Below are positions 8,206 to 17,515 of a stretch of DNA of 64,000 nt, piece after piece. Each line of letters starts with the position of its first letter. Position 1 is the stretch's first letter. Below the pieces are notes generated by a model. The model was not told the origin of the DNA. It ran no database searches and saw only the letters and a program-made list of their open reading frames with translations. The translations under genes were made by a program, and so were the position numbers. The stretch comes from Crocinitomicaceae bacterium (GTDB taxonomy: Bacteria > Bacteroidota > Bacteroidia > Flavobacteriales_D > Crocinitomicaceae). The stretch spans positions 1 through 64,000 of the forward strand of contig JACJYW010000014.1 in NCBI GenBank assembly GCA_020635955.1, read 5' to 3'.

Positions 8206-8937
8206 ATGAGGTCATTTTTCGGAGAACTTATTGGCACTTTTATTCTCGTGCTCTTTGGCTGTGGAGTGGTGGGATGGTCATTGTTCATTCAGCCACTTGA
8301 TCTTATCCAAATTTCTATCGTTTGGGGATTAACTGTTATCCTGGCCATCTTTTGTTCAGCTCCTTATTCAAGAGCACACCTCAATCCAGCAGTGAGTATT
8401 GCTTTTTTAATTGATAAGGCCATTCCTAAAAAAGAACTCCTTCCTCACCTTTTTGGTCAATTTGTTGGAGGATTAATGGCAGCTTATGTATTATATCTGC
8501 TCTTTAAAGAATACCTGGATCTCGATTCGGTGAATTCAGCCATGATGTTCGGAGAGTATTTTCCTAATCCGGGTAATAAGAGTTTAACAGTCCTTGGGCA
8601 CCTTAACGCATTTGGTGCTGAATTTACAGGTACATTTCTTCTGATGTTCGGAATCCTACTCATTATTAAGTATAAAGGTGTGGGAGCCAAACTACTTAAC
8701 CCAATTTTAATTGGAGTTCTATTAACACTATTGATCTATTTTTTTGCTCCTTACACTCAGGCAGGTTTTAATCCATTCCGAGATTTTGCTCCACGTTTAT
8801 TAAGTTATTTGATGGGTTGGGACAAGGCTTTCAGTTATAATGGTTGGGGATGGCTAACCGTTTATATGATCGCGCCAATTTTAGGAGCCATTAGCGCGGC
8901 ATTGCTGGATAAGATCCTGTTCAAAAACAATAAGTAA
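8206..8937 (+). CDS. Aquaporin / MIP-family channel with variant second NPA box
   Basis: A six-helix major intrinsic protein of 243 residues that should conduct water, glycerol or another small neutral solute across the inner membrane. The N-terminus GELIGTFILVLFGCG is typical. The first NPA box is intact (N60-P61-A62), but the second reads NPF (N189-P190-F191) followed by the conserved R192-D193 of the selectivity filter region. Replacement of the pore-lining alanine by phenylalanine is expected to affect the pore centre, so specificity cannot be assumed. A possible promoter (TTG at 8165, TAATTTCG at 8191) lies after the preceding terminator. Confidence 0.88.
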   Translation: MRSFFGELIGTFILVLFGCGVVGWSLFIQPLDLIQISIVWGLTVILAIFCSAPYSRAHLNPAVSIAFLIDKAIPKKELLPHLFGQFVGGLMAAYVLYLLFKEYLDLDSVNSAMMFGEYFPNPGNKSLTVLGHLNAFGAEFTGTFLLMFGILLIIKYKGVGAKLLNPILIGVLLTLLIYFFAPYTQAGFNPFRDFAPRLLSYLMGWDKAFSYNGWGWLTVYMIAPILGAISAALLDKILFKNNK

Positions 8938-8956
8938 TTCTGACAATTCAATTCCC

Positions 8957-8983
8957 TTGCTCACGGCAAAATTCCTATCTTTA
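8957..8983 (+). promoter_or_regulatory. Candidate polA promoter
   Basis: TTG (8957-8959) and TATCTTTA (8976-8983, seven of eight matches to TAnnTTTG) are separated by 16 bases, 24 bases ahead of the polA start. This is a weak prediction by eye. Confidence 0.35.
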
Positions 8984-9007
8984 ATCCCTCACCTTTAATC
9001 GGAATAA

Positions 9008-11800
9008 ATGACGCCGCAACATCCAAAAAAACTATTTCTTCTTGACGCATTTGCCCTGATCTACAGAGCCTATTATGCCTTTATTAAAAATCCAAGGATC
9101 AATAGTAAAGGACAAAATACTTCTGCGGCATTTGGATTTACTACCGCATTATTAGATGTTATCAATAAAGAAAAACCTACACACATTGCGGTAGTTTTTG
9201 ATGCACCTGAGGAAACGAACAGACAGGTTGAATATTCAGATTATAAGGCCAATCGTGAAGCAATGCCAGAAGATATTGCATCCATGCTTGATCCGATCAA
9301 AGAGATCGTGCACGCGTTTAGAATTCCTCTTTTGATCTATCCGGGATATGAAGCGGATGACATTATTGGAACCATTGCTAAAAAAGCTGAACAACATGGA
9401 TTCCTGACCTACATGATGACACCGGATAAAGATTATGCCCAATTAGTATCCGATAATATCTTCATGTATAAGCCCGCGAAAAGTGGTAAACCAGCTGAAA
9501 TTTGGGGGATACCTGAAGTTCAGGAAAAATTTGAAGTTCGAACGCCCGAACAGGTGATCGATATTTTGGGATTGTGGGGAGATGCGGTAGATAATATTCC
9601 CGGAATTCCTGGAATTGGAGAAAAAACGGCTAAAAAACTGATAGCTGAATATGGATCGGTTGAAAACCTTATCGCCAATGCAGATGATCTGAAAGGAAAG
9701 CAAAAAGAGAATGTCATTGAGTTTGCACAACAAGGTCTTCAATCTAAAATGCTGGCAACAATAATTACAGACGTTCCTATTGCTTTGGATGAGGAAAGTT
9801 TGATCCTTGAAGAACCGGATGCTGATAAAATTAGAGATGTTTTTACACGACTTGAGTTTAGAAATCTGGCTAAACGTGTTATTGGTGAAGAAATCAGCCT
9901 GGGTCAACCGGCAGAAGGTCAGTTGGATCTTTTTGGCGGTCCGGCAATTGAAACACAGGCAGCTGAAGTGGCTATCAACTCAACCGTTAAAACTATAGCC
10001 GATTGTAAAGTAGATTATCAGATCGTTGTTTCAAAAGAAAAACGAAAAGAGCTTTTAGAAGCACTTTTACAACAGAAATCTGTCTGTTTTGATACAGAAA
10101 CCACAGGGATCGACCCAATTTCAGCAGAAATTGTCGGAATTTCTTTCTCCTTCTTAGCAGGAACTGGTTTCTATGTAGTAGCTAATGAGAACGAGCGAGC
10201 TGAGGTGGTGCAGGATTTCAAAGCCTTTTTTGAAGACGAAAAAATAGAGAAGATCGCTCATAATATTAAGTATGACTTAAAGATCGTAGAGAAATATGGT
10301 GTTGAAGTAAAAGGTCCCTTGTTTGACACCATGATCGCACATTATCTCATCACACCTGAGGGAAAACATAATATGGATCATCTGGCTGAATTGTACTTAC
10401 AATACAGACCTATCTCCATTGAAACACTTATCGGAAAGAAAGGAAAGAACCAGGGAAATATGGGAGATCTTGATCCGAATGATATTGTAGATTATGCCTG
10501 TGAAGATGCCGACATCACCTTTCAGCTAAAGCAAATTTTTGAGCCAGAAATCCAAAAAGACCATTTGAAAAAATTGTTTTACGAAATAGAAATGCCTTTG
10601 GCCAGAGTGTTGAAGGATATGGAAGTGGCTGGTATCAATTTGGATGTTCCTGCTTTAGAGCAATTCTCAAAGGAATTAGATGTTGAGATCACTGACCTGG
10701 ATACTAAGATCCATGATATTGCAGGTGTTCCTGATTTTAATATTGATTCACCTAGACAATTGGGAGAAGTACTATTTGAACATCTTCAAATTGATCCTAA
10801 AGCAAAGAAAACAGCCACCGGTCAGTATAAAACTTCAGAGGATGTGCTAACTAAACTGGAAGGTAAGCACGAGATAATACCTTTGATCTTGAATTATCGA
10901 TCATTAAGAAAATTAAAAAGTACTTACGTGGATACCCTTCCATCAATGGTTAATCCTATCGACAACAGGGTACACACAAGCTATATGCAAACTGTTGCGG
11001 CTACGGGTAGATTAGCGTCAAATAATCCTAACCTTCAGAATATTCCTATCAGGACCGAAAAAGGAAGAGAGATCAGGAAAGCTTTCATACCTGGAGATAA
11101 TGATCATGTACTATTAGCTGCCGATTATTCCCAAATTGAATTGCGCATTATTGCTGCTTTGAGTCAGGATAAAAATATGATCGAGGCATTTAAGAACGGT
11201 TATGACATTCACGCCGCAACTGCTGCTAAAGTTTATGGTGTTGAGAAAATTGAGGATGTCACTCGTGAGCAAAGATCTGCTGCTAAAGCGGTAAATTTTG
11301 GTATCATTTACGGTCAGTCTGCCTTTGGATTATCTCAGAATTTGGGGATCTCAAGAGGTGAGGCCAAAGAACTGATAGATAGTTACTGGGAGCAATATCC
11401 CAACATTAAAAAATTCATGGCTGACTCAGTAGAGTTTGCCAAGAAATATGGATATGTTGAAACCATCATGAAGCGTAGAAGATACCTGAGTGATATCAAT
11501 TCTGCGAATGCCATTGTAAGAGGTTTTGCTGAGCGAAATGCTGTTAACGCCCCTATTCAGGGCTCAGCAGCTGATATTATCAAAATTGCCATGATCCGTA
11601 TTCATGAAGAAATGAAAAAGCAAAAGGTAGCCTCAAAAATGCTGCTTCAGGTACATGACGAATTGGTTTTTGACGTTCAAAAAGGTGAAGAAAAGATCAT
11701 GGAAAAAATCGTCAAAGAAGGCATGGAACACTCCGTTGAAATGGATGTTCCTTTTGATATTGATTATCGATTTGCTGAAAACTGGTTAGAAGCCCACTAA
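9008..11800 (+). CDS. polA: DNA polymerase I
   Basis: The 930-residue repair and Okazaki-fragment polymerase contains all three classical domains. The 5'-3' flap nuclease occupies about residues 1-290 (YEADDIIGT, TPDKDY, DAVDNIPGIPGIG). The 3'-5' proofreading domain (about 340-530) keeps its acidic residues (D362 and E364 in DTETTG, NIKYDLK, YACEDAD), so it should be active. The polymerase domain carries DYSQIELRI (D706), RSAAKAVNFGIIYG and the HDELVF motif (D884). The gene ends convergently with the flavodoxin gene; the two stop codons share bases, leaving no room for a terminator between them. Confidence 0.97.
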   Translation: MTPQHPKKLFLLDAFALIYRAYYAFIKNPRINSKGQNTSAAFGFTTALLDVINKEKPTHIAVVFDAPEETNRQVEYSDYKANREAMPEDIASMLDPIKEIVHAFRIPLLIYPGYEADDIIGTIAKKAEQHGFLTYMMTPDKDYAQLVSDNIFMYKPAKSGKPAEIWGIPEVQEKFEVRTPEQVIDILGLWGDAVDNIPGIPGIGEKTAKKLIAEYGSVENLIANADDLKGKQKENVIEFAQQGLQSKMLATIITDVPIALDEESLILEEPDADKIRDVFTRLEFRNLAKRVIGEEISLGQPAEGQLDLFGGPAIETQAAEVAINSTVKTIADCKVDYQIVVSKEKRKELLEALLQQKSVCFDTETTGIDPISAEIVGISFSFLAGTGFYVVANENERAEVVQDFKAFFEDEKIEKIAHNIKYDLKIVEKYGVEVKGPLFDTMIAHYLITPEGKHNMDHLAELYLQYRPISIETLIGKKGKNQGNMGDLDPNDIVDYACEDADITFQLKQIFEPEIQKDHLKKLFYEIEMPLARVLKDMEVAGINLDVPALEQFSKELDVEITDLDTKIHDIAGVPDFNIDSPRQLGEVLFEHLQIDPKAKKTATGQYKTSEDVLTKLEGKHEIIPLILNYRSLRKLKSTYVDTLPSMVNPIDNRVHTSYMQTVAATGRLASNNPNLQNIPIRTEKGREIRKAFIPGDNDHVLLAADYSQIELRIIAALSQDKNMIEAFKNGYDIHAATAAKVYGVEKIEDVTREQRSAAKAVNFGIIYGQSAFGLSQNLGISRGEAKELIDSYWEQYPNIKKFMADSVEFAKKYGYVETIMKRRRYLSDINSANAIVRGFAERNAVNAPIQGSAADIIKIAMIRIHEEMKKQKVASKMLLQVHDELVFDVQKGEEKIMEKIVKEGMEHSVEMDVPFDIDYRFAENWLEAH

Positions 11801-12288
11801 GGTTTAGTGTCATAGGCTTCTCTTATCTTTTTGCCCCAATTCATGGCGTGATTTTTTTCACCTTCATGTAAGGGACCTTCTGTACCATCCACTAAAAATC
11901 CCATAGGTTCTACAATAGGTTTACCTCCTTTTTTTACCATCTTTTTTAAGATCTTCTTGGCCGCATAACCTCCCCTACCAATCAACGATCTGGTAAATTT
12001 AGATTTGATCGTATTTAAATCTATTCGCGTATCAAAGGTGGTGACATAAAGTTTTTCCAGCTGACTTCTTTTCAGATCTTGCACAAAGATCATTACTGAA
12101 GCTGAAGGACGCCAACTCCTAGTTGGTGATCCAACCACCAATAATTCCAGATTATCTAAATGTTCCGGCCTTAGGTCAACAACACGGACGGCCTTTACCT
12201 CATCAGCAGTACCCATTGATTCAGCTATAAGCTTGGCTATAGTGGCTGTATTTCCAAAAAATGAATCGTAGACAACAAGCATCTTCAT
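11797..12288 (-). CDS. Flavodoxin-domain protein
   Basis: A 163-residue cytoplasmic protein with the FMN-phosphate loop near the N-terminus (YDSFFGNTATIA, about residues 6-17) and the later motif VVGSPTRSWRPS expected for a flavin-binding flavodoxin fold. It probably serves as an electron carrier or FMN-dependent redox protein; the partner is unknown. The start chosen is the ATG giving MKMLVVYDS; a TTG six codons further upstream would only add residues ahead of the first beta strand. Its TAG overlaps the polA TAA on the other strand. Confidence 0.82.
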   Translation of the reverse strand: MKMLVVYDSFFGNTATIAKLIAESMGTADEVKAVRVVDLRPEHLDNLELLVVGSPTRSWRPSASVMIFVQDLKRSQLEKLYVTTFDTRIDLNTIKSKFTRSLIGRGGYAAKKILKKMVKKGGKPIVEPMGFLVDGTEGPLHEGEKNHAMNWGKKIREAYDTKP

Positions 12289-12396
12289 AACAGTAGTTTT
12301 GTTCAAAATTAGTTGAGATTCAGTTCAATAATATTGATAGAAATCAGCCCTTGATAGAATTTTTGCTTGGTTTCTGAGAATGCTATTTATTTTTAC

Positions 12397-12548
12397 TGTC
12401 ATTTCGACTAAGTACCAATTGCTATCGGGACGCATGGAGAAACGAAAGTTCGGCGGAGTCAAATCTCTTTACACTAAGGCGCTAATTCCTATTCAGCAGA
12501 GATTTGACTCCGCCGAACTTACGTTTCTCGACTTCGCTCGAAATGACA
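12397..12548. repeat. REP/MITE-like inverted repeat, copy 1
   Basis: A 152-bp palindromic element bounded by TGTCATTTCGA (12397-12407) and its complement TCGAAATGACA (12538-12548). Inside, a perfect 23-bp inverted repeat pairs 12446-12468 with 12498-12520 around a 29-base loop, and GAGAAACG/CGTTTCTC extend it. The ends match those of the element at 26978-27079. The element fills most of the gap between the flavodoxin and metallophosphoesterase genes. It contains no credible gene; a reading frame through it is a consequence of the palindrome. Confidence 0.9.
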
Positions 12549-12561
12549 TAGAGAAGATAAA

Positions 12562-13794
12562 ATGGCTAGTACAAGATTTATAATGCTATTAATTGCCTTT
12601 ATAGGTTTAGGCACTCTTTTGGAGATCTATACTTATCGGGGATTAAGATCAAGATGGGACAATTGGCGCAAATGGCAACGTGTTTCGGCTAGATCTCTAT
12701 ACTTTTTCTTTCTGGGCTTAGGTATATTATCAATGCTCATGATGTTCATTTTGGGCAACTATTTTTCCCGGGCTACTTTGAATTTTTGGTTCAGTTTTAC
12801 GGTTTGGAACTGGAGCATTAAACTCTTCTTATCTGTTTTTTTATTGATAGACGATCTTAGGAGATTTACCATTTTCGGAAAAAGGAAGATCCTGAGTCAA
12901 AAAAAGGGTGAAAAGATCAGTAGATCAGATTTTTTGGTTAAAACCGGAGCCGTGGCTGCTACCATTCCATTTTTAGGTTTAGGATGGGGGATGTTGGCAG
13001 GACCATATCGATATCGTGTTTATTCAGAGAGGATCAAATTACCTCATCTACCAAAAGCGTTTGATGGCTTAAAAATAGTCCAGATCTCAGACATTCATTC
13101 AGGAAGCTTTTATGACAAAGAGGCTGTTCAAAAAGGCATTGACCTTGTCAATGCACAAAATGCAGATGTCATTTTCTTTACAGGTGATATTGTCAATGAT
13201 AAAGCAGAAGAGTTGGAACCTTATCTGGAAATGTTTGCTCAAATAACGGCTCCAATGGGTGTGTATTCTATTTTGGGAAATCATGATTATGGTGACTACA
13301 CCTCATGGGATTCTGAAGAAGCTAAAGAGGAAAACAACAGAAATATTAGAGCGGCTCATGGTAAAATGGGTTGGAAACTACTACTTAATGAGCACGTGTA
13401 TTTAGAAAAAAGCGGAGAAAAAATAGGCCTAATTGGATGTGAAAACTGGGGTAAAGGATTTCATAAGGAAGGTGATCTTGAAAAGGCAGCTAAGGGCTGT
13501 GAGGCTCCCGTGAAACTCCTGTTGTCCCATGATCCTACTCATTTTGATGAGATCGTCAAAAAAGATTTTAAGGATATTGACATCATGTTCGCCGGACATA
13601 CGCACGGAGCTCAAATAGGTATTGAAACTGGAGGATTCAAATGGAGTCCGATATCCCTCCGTTATAGCAAATGGGCAGGACTTTATAAGGAAGAAGAGCA
13701 ATATCTGTATATCAACAGAGGATTTGGATTCATAGGTTATGCCGGCAGATTGGGCATTATGCCAGAAGTGACCGTTATGACTCTTGAAGCATAA
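12562..13794 (+). CDS. Membrane-bound metallophosphoesterase (YkuE-like)
   Basis: A 410-residue protein with three N-terminal transmembrane helices (about residues 5-24, 45-66, 73-95), a further hydrophobic segment near 130-150, and a C-terminal calcineurin-like phosphoesterase domain. The metal-binding motifs are all present: DIHSG (D177, H179), TGDIVND, GNHDY and AGHTHGAQ. Members of the YkuE-like group are proposed to cleave phosphodiester or pyrophosphate bonds in lipid or envelope substrates; the actual substrate cannot be told. The start lies 14 bases after the inverted repeat 12397-12548, so its promoter may lie in or before that element. Confidence 0.88.
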   Translation: MASTRFIMLLIAFIGLGTLLEIYTYRGLRSRWDNWRKWQRVSARSLYFFFLGLGILSMLMMFILGNYFSRATLNFWFSFTVWNWSIKLFLSVFLLIDDLRRFTIFGKRKILSQKKGEKISRSDFLVKTGAVAATIPFLGLGWGMLAGPYRYRVYSERIKLPHLPKAFDGLKIVQISDIHSGSFYDKEAVQKGIDLVNAQNADVIFFTGDIVNDKAEELEPYLEMFAQITAPMGVYSILGNHDYGDYTSWDSEEAKEENNRNIRAAHGKMGWKLLLNEHVYLEKSGEKIGLIGCENWGKGFHKEGDLEKAAKGCEAPVKLLLSHDPTHFDEIVKKDFKDIDIMFAGHTHGAQIGIETGGFKWSPISLRYSKWAGLYKEEEQYLYINRGFGFIGYAGRLGIMPEVTVMTLEA

Positions 13795-13796
13795 AA

Positions 13797-13823
13797 AACC
13801 CTGCCTCTAATAGAAGCAGGGTT
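13797..13823 (-). terminator. Terminator for the minus-strand lipoprotein gene
   Basis: Stem AACCCTGC (13797-13804) / GCAGGGTT (13816-13823) with an 11-base loop. On the minus strand it is followed by a T run, so it should end the transcript of the gene at 13844-14479; on the plus strand it directly follows the metallophosphoesterase stop but lacks a T tract. Confidence 0.85.
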
Positions 13824-13843
13824 CCTATATTCTTTAAATGCTC

Positions 13844-14479
13844 TTAGTGAGACATGTTAGAAACTTCTTCGTTTACCATTGATTCTTCATCAATAGTTCC
13901 GCTTAGTTCAAATCCGTTAGCAGCAGCATATTCATGTTGGAAATTTACCCAACGCTCATCTACTTCATAGAATCCTTCATAAGCCTCAGAATATTGCTCA
14001 TAGAAAGCAATTTCTTCATCAGTCCAAGTATCATCTGGTCTTGACATTGGCTCAGCAAGGTCATATAGATAATCATTCATTAAAGCCTCAACTACTGCGA
14101 ACCACTCTAAAGTGATATCATGTAATTCAGATCTTTTTGGCCAGCTTTTATCTGAATAAAGATCCATTGCTGTTCTAGCATCTTTGATCATTTGAATAGC
14201 ATCATCCAAAACTGTTTTGATCTCTTCCTCAGTAGCATCCATCTCGTCAAGTTCTTTAACTTCTCTCAATTTAACGTCTACTTCAACTACTTCAGCTAAT
14301 ACTCCTGAAAAGTATTGCTCTCCATCTGTTGCTCCACCATCAGCAAAGCTAACTACAGCTGCATCAATATCTCCTGATTCTGTCAATGCACCATCCAATG
14401 CATCATTAGCTGTTGATTCCCCGCAAGAAACTAGCATCACTGAAGCAATTGGTAAAACAAAAAATAATTTTTTCATCAT
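13844..14479 (-). CDS. Secreted lipoprotein, helical, function unknown
   Basis: A 211-residue protein starting at MMKKLFFVLP with a lipoprotein signal (lipobox MLVSC) and a mature part that is acidic and largely helical, with evenly spaced leucine, glutamate and tryptophan residues. The start was chosen at the ATG pair 14474-14479 that opens the signal peptide rather than an upstream ATG at 14536. It is loosely reminiscent of the helical LIC11966-type surface proteins found elsewhere in this window (29918-30943), but similarity is weak. No catalytic motif is seen. It is a single-gene unit with its own terminator. Confidence 0.6.
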   Translation of the reverse strand: MMKKLFFVLPIASVMLVSCGESTANDALDGALTESGDIDAAVVSFADGGATDGEQYFSGVLAEVVEVDVKLREVKELDEMDATEEEIKTVLDDAIQMIKDARTAMDLYSDKSWPKRSELHDITLEWFAVVEALMNDYLYDLAEPMSRPDDTWTDEEIAFYEQYSEAYEGFYEVDERWVNFQHEYAAANGFELSGTIDEESMVNEEVSNMSH

Positions 14480-14652
14480 CTTAAAAATTGGTTTTATAAT
14501 TACCGAAATCGCCCGCCATTTGGACAATTCCGGCACAAAGATGCAGTTTTATTTCTTATTGCGAAAGGAATTAACCTAAAAATCACATTGACAATTAGCA
14601 TCTTAGGCTTATAAAACGTTCAACTATTCAGATATTTCACTAGATTAACGCT

Positions 14653-16506
14653 ATGCCAACAGCTGATGAATTAGAAGAAAGGCGGATTAAAGAAACCTTT
14701 GAATTTGAGAAACTACTTGAATTAGCAAATGATTCAGCAGATTATCTGTTGCCGTTGGTAGCCATGTTCTCTGATGCAGTAGCTGACCGTTGGGATATAG
14801 CTCAAAATTACAGTGAACGAATCGTTGCAGCTTGTGACAAATGGTCGAATGGCAATAATGAAGCGGAGGGGGCTAAGATGATTGCCCTGGCCCTTTACAA
14901 TTATTACGTTACACAATTTGAAAAAGTAGATGCTTATTCCTCAAGAGGAATGGAGATCTTTACTGCTCTAGACAAGAAAGATGCCTACGGTTCGATCAGC
15001 ATGTTGAGAGGATCAAACTATCGCTCTACTGGTGATTTGGATAAAGCAGTCAAGTATTTGTTGATTGCAACTGAAATAGTAGATCCTTTGGGTGATTTTG
15101 GATTATTCTTTGGATATTCTCACTACCAATTGGCTGAAATCTATGTGCAGATCAGAGATTATGAAGCGGCAGAGATAAGCTATCAATTATCGTTAGAAGG
15201 AGCTGAACGAATCAAACGAATAACACCGTTGTTCAGATCATATAATGGTCTTGGAAATCTCTATTTGGCAAAAGATGAATTAGATGAAGCTATTTTTCAT
15301 TTGAATCGTTCATTAGATGCAGCCGGTTCACCTTCACAGGAATCCAGAGCATTATGTGATCTTGGAAGATATTATCTGAAAAAAGGGGAATATGACAAAG
15401 CCATATTTAACCTGGAGGCAAGTTTAGAGATCAGGATCGAAAATGGTTTTGAAGATGCCTCATCCACCTCATTGATGTATTTGTCAAAGGCCTACTTCTT
15501 GAATGGACACCCAGACAAAGCATTGGAATTGGTCAATAAAGCCCTACAGATCTCTGAAAAATTTGGTTCAAAAACCAAAGCTGTGTTCTGTTACAAGCTC
15601 AAAGCACAGATCTTCGAGAAAAAGGAAAATTGGAAAGATGCTATTGCGTACTATCATAAATTCGAAACCTTACAGGATGAATTAAATAGCATGCAAACTC
15701 AGAATATCTATAAACTCAAAAATGCCCTTATCAACGAGCAAAAAGCTCAAATAGAGCAGGCGCACAAAGAGATCACCGATAGTATTGTATATGCAAAACG
15801 TATCCAAAAGGCAATACTACCTTCTGATAGAGCCATGAAACAGGCCATGCCTGAACATTTTGTGTTATATAAACCTAAAGACGTGGTGGCAGGAGATTTC
15901 TACTGGCTTGAGGTTTGTCCAGAAGCTGTTCGCTTTGCTGCTGCCGATTGCACAGGCCATGGAGTTCCGGGTGCCATGGTTTCAGTAATTTGCAATAATG
16001 CCCTGAATAGAGCCGTTAGAGAATACAACAAAGATCTACCTGGAGAAATTCTTGATAAAACACGAGAGATCGTTATTCAGGAATTCGAAAAGTCTGATGA
16101 AGATGTTAAAGATGGGATGGACATAGGTTTATGCTCACTCAAAGGTAAAACCCTTTATTTTTCAGGAGCTCACAACCCTCTATGGGTTATAAGAAACGGA
16201 GAACTAATTGAATATCGCGGGGATAAACAGCCCGTTGGAAAATTCATTGATCAACATCCATTCACTACCCATACTGTTCAGCTTCAAGATGGTGACAGTT
16301 TCTACCTGCTAACAGATGGATATATTGATCAATTCGGTGGCCCCAAAGGCAAAAAATTCAAAGCCAAAAACCTGAAAGATCTCATTCTAAGTATTCAGGA
16401 TATTTCAATGGCTGAGCAACACAAAGTGCTGTCAGAATCATTTGACCTTTGGAGAGGTAGTCTAGAACAAGTTGATGACGTCTGCATTATAGGAGTGCGA
16501 ATGTAA
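14653..16506 (+). CDS. TPR-SpoIIE/PP2C serine phosphatase
   Basis: A 617-residue cytoplasmic signalling protein. Residues about 40-350 consist of repeated tetratricopeptide helical pairs, then a coiled linker (about 355-385) leads to a SpoIIE-type PP2C domain (about 385-617). The metal-binding motif AADCTGHGVPGA is at about 430-441 (D432), followed by DGMD and ending DDVCIIGVRM. Such proteins in Bacteroidota probably dephosphorylate anti-sigma-antagonist or other regulatory phosphoproteins, with the TPR domain choosing the partner. No signal peptide or sensor helix is present. Two degenerate copies of the final codons lie downstream (16507-16686), suggesting the gene was once part of a tandem paralogue array. 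Confidence 0.9.
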   Translation: MPTADELEERRIKETFEFEKLLELANDSADYLLPLVAMFSDAVADRWDIAQNYSERIVAACDKWSNGNNEAEGAKMIALALYNYYVTQFEKVDAYSSRGMEIFTALDKKDAYGSISMLRGSNYRSTGDLDKAVKYLLIATEIVDPLGDFGLFFGYSHYQLAEIYVQIRDYEAAEISYQLSLEGAERIKRITPLFRSYNGLGNLYLAKDELDEAIFHLNRSLDAAGSPSQESRALCDLGRYYLKKGEYDKAIFNLEASLEIRIENGFEDASSTSLMYLSKAYFLNGHPDKALELVNKALQISEKFGSKTKAVFCYKLKAQIFEKKENWKDAIAYYHKFETLQDELNSMQTQNIYKLKNALINEQKAQIEQAHKEITDSIVYAKRIQKAILPSDRAMKQAMPEHFVLYKPKDVVAGDFYWLEVCPEAVRFAAADCTGHGVPGAMVSVICNNALNRAVREYNKDLPGEILDKTREIVIQEFEKSDEDVKDGMDIGLCSLKGKTLYFSGAHNPLWVIRNGELIEYRGDKQPVGKFIDQHPFTTHTVQLQDGDSFYLLTDGYIDQFGGPKGKKFKAKNLKDLILSIQDISMAEQHKVLSESFDLWRGSLEQVDDVCIIGVRM

Positions 16507-16686
16507 TGAGCTCGAACTATGATGTATGACGGAACCAATCCCGATAGATATTTTCAAGAAAGCAATGACTCGTAGAAAATACAATTCGGGGTTGATGACG
16601 TTTGTATCATAGGAGCAAGGGTATAACCCGTCTCCGTCATGATACCACCCCGCTACTGCGGTGGTTTGTATAATCGGAGTTCAGGT
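16507..16686 (+). pseudogene. Two fossil 3' ends of SpoIIE-phosphatase paralogues
   Basis: The stretch after the phosphatase gene contains two further copies of its C-terminal coding motif. At 16591-16626 an in-frame segment reads VDDVCIIGARV-stop, and at about 16660-16690 another reads AVVCIIGVQV-stop, compared with VDDVCIIGVRM-stop of the intact gene. The bases between them do not form a sustained reading frame. The simplest reading is that neighbouring paralogues were lost by deletion, leaving only their tails. The last codons of the second remnant run up to the 3' end of the minus-strand gene at 16687. Confidence 0.65.
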
Positions 16687-17424
16687 CTAAAATCTCCAAA
16701 AAACACCTATATTCAATTTGCCCTGTGCCTGATTTTGAGTGTGTAAAACTCTGTATTTCCAACCTAATCCAAAGCCAAAGTTCATTCCAAAACGCGGTTT
16801 GAAATTGTACTTGTAATTCGCGGTTGAATAGAAGCCTAAATAATGAGCATTTTCAGTAAATTCTTGCTGAAAAACAAAATCAGGGTCCCATTCCCAATAG
16901 GTCCATTGCGTAAAACAGTAGTTTGACTCAACTCCAAAAGATAAATTGCTTTTATTCTTTCTAACTATATAAATGTTTCCCCCCAAACCGGCTTCAAACC
17001 AGGGTGCTATCATATAATAGTGGTTATTGCCGCCTCCGGTTAAAGTGTATCGTACCGGAACACTGAGCGACCAATTTCTCTTTTTAGTAGGGAATAATTC
17101 ATAGTAAATACTAGCTCTTTGAAATGCCAGATCAACCATATTAAATTCTAATAAATGTGCTTTCTCTGTATTGGCGGTTTCTTCATTGAAAATTTTAAAG
17201 TCCTCAATTTTACCATTGCTATATTGAACACTTTCCACCTTACCCAGTGAAATGGTATAAACAGCCCCACTCTCATCATTAATATCTATGCGATAAGAGA
17301 TGTTCTTCTCCGTGACGCCAACGATTTTAACTTCTTGAATAGTTCCACTCTTGAACTTTATGATGTCCTGTGCATTTGAAATTAGTGCTACAAACAAGAC
17401 ACAAATGAATATTATTGATCTCAT
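16687..17424 (-). CDS. Secreted protein with predicted beta-barrel C-terminal part
   Basis: A 245-residue protein with a signal peptide (MRSIIFICVLFVALISNAQ). The first 75 residues of the mature chain (FKSGTIQEVKIVGVTEKNISYR, then ISLGKVESVQY) resemble the short periplasmic beta domains that many Bacteroidota proteins carry. The remainder consists of alternating hydrophobic/aromatic strands (WSLSVPVRYTL, GLGGNIYIVRK, FGMNFGFGLGWKYRVL) ending in a terminal phenylalanine, consistent with an outer-membrane beta-barrel. Function unknown. Confidence 0.6.
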   Translation of the reverse strand: MRSIIFICVLFVALISNAQDIIKFKSGTIQEVKIVGVTEKNISYRIDINDESGAVYTISLGKVESVQYSNGKIEDFKIFNEETANTEKAHLLEFNMVDLAFQRASIYYELFPTKKRNWSLSVPVRYTLTGGGNNHYYMIAPWFEAGLGGNIYIVRKNKSNLSFGVESNYCFTQWTYWEWDPDFVFQQEFTENAHYLGFYSTANYKYNFKPRFGMNFGFGLGWKYRVLHTQNQAQGKLNIGVFWRF

Positions 17425-17515
17425 GTTTAAAGTTTTAGGTTTAGTAATGCTAAAAACGTTACATTTTTTTCTTTAGTATTTATTCCATAACTTTCTGATA
17501 AATATTTTGAATCTC

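Noticed and set aside
12380..12583. A 67-codon plus-strand reading frame across the intergenic inverted repeat
   Set aside because: It lies almost wholly within the palindromic element, overlaps the metallophosphoesterase start, and its peptide mirrors the repeat; no sign of a real gene.
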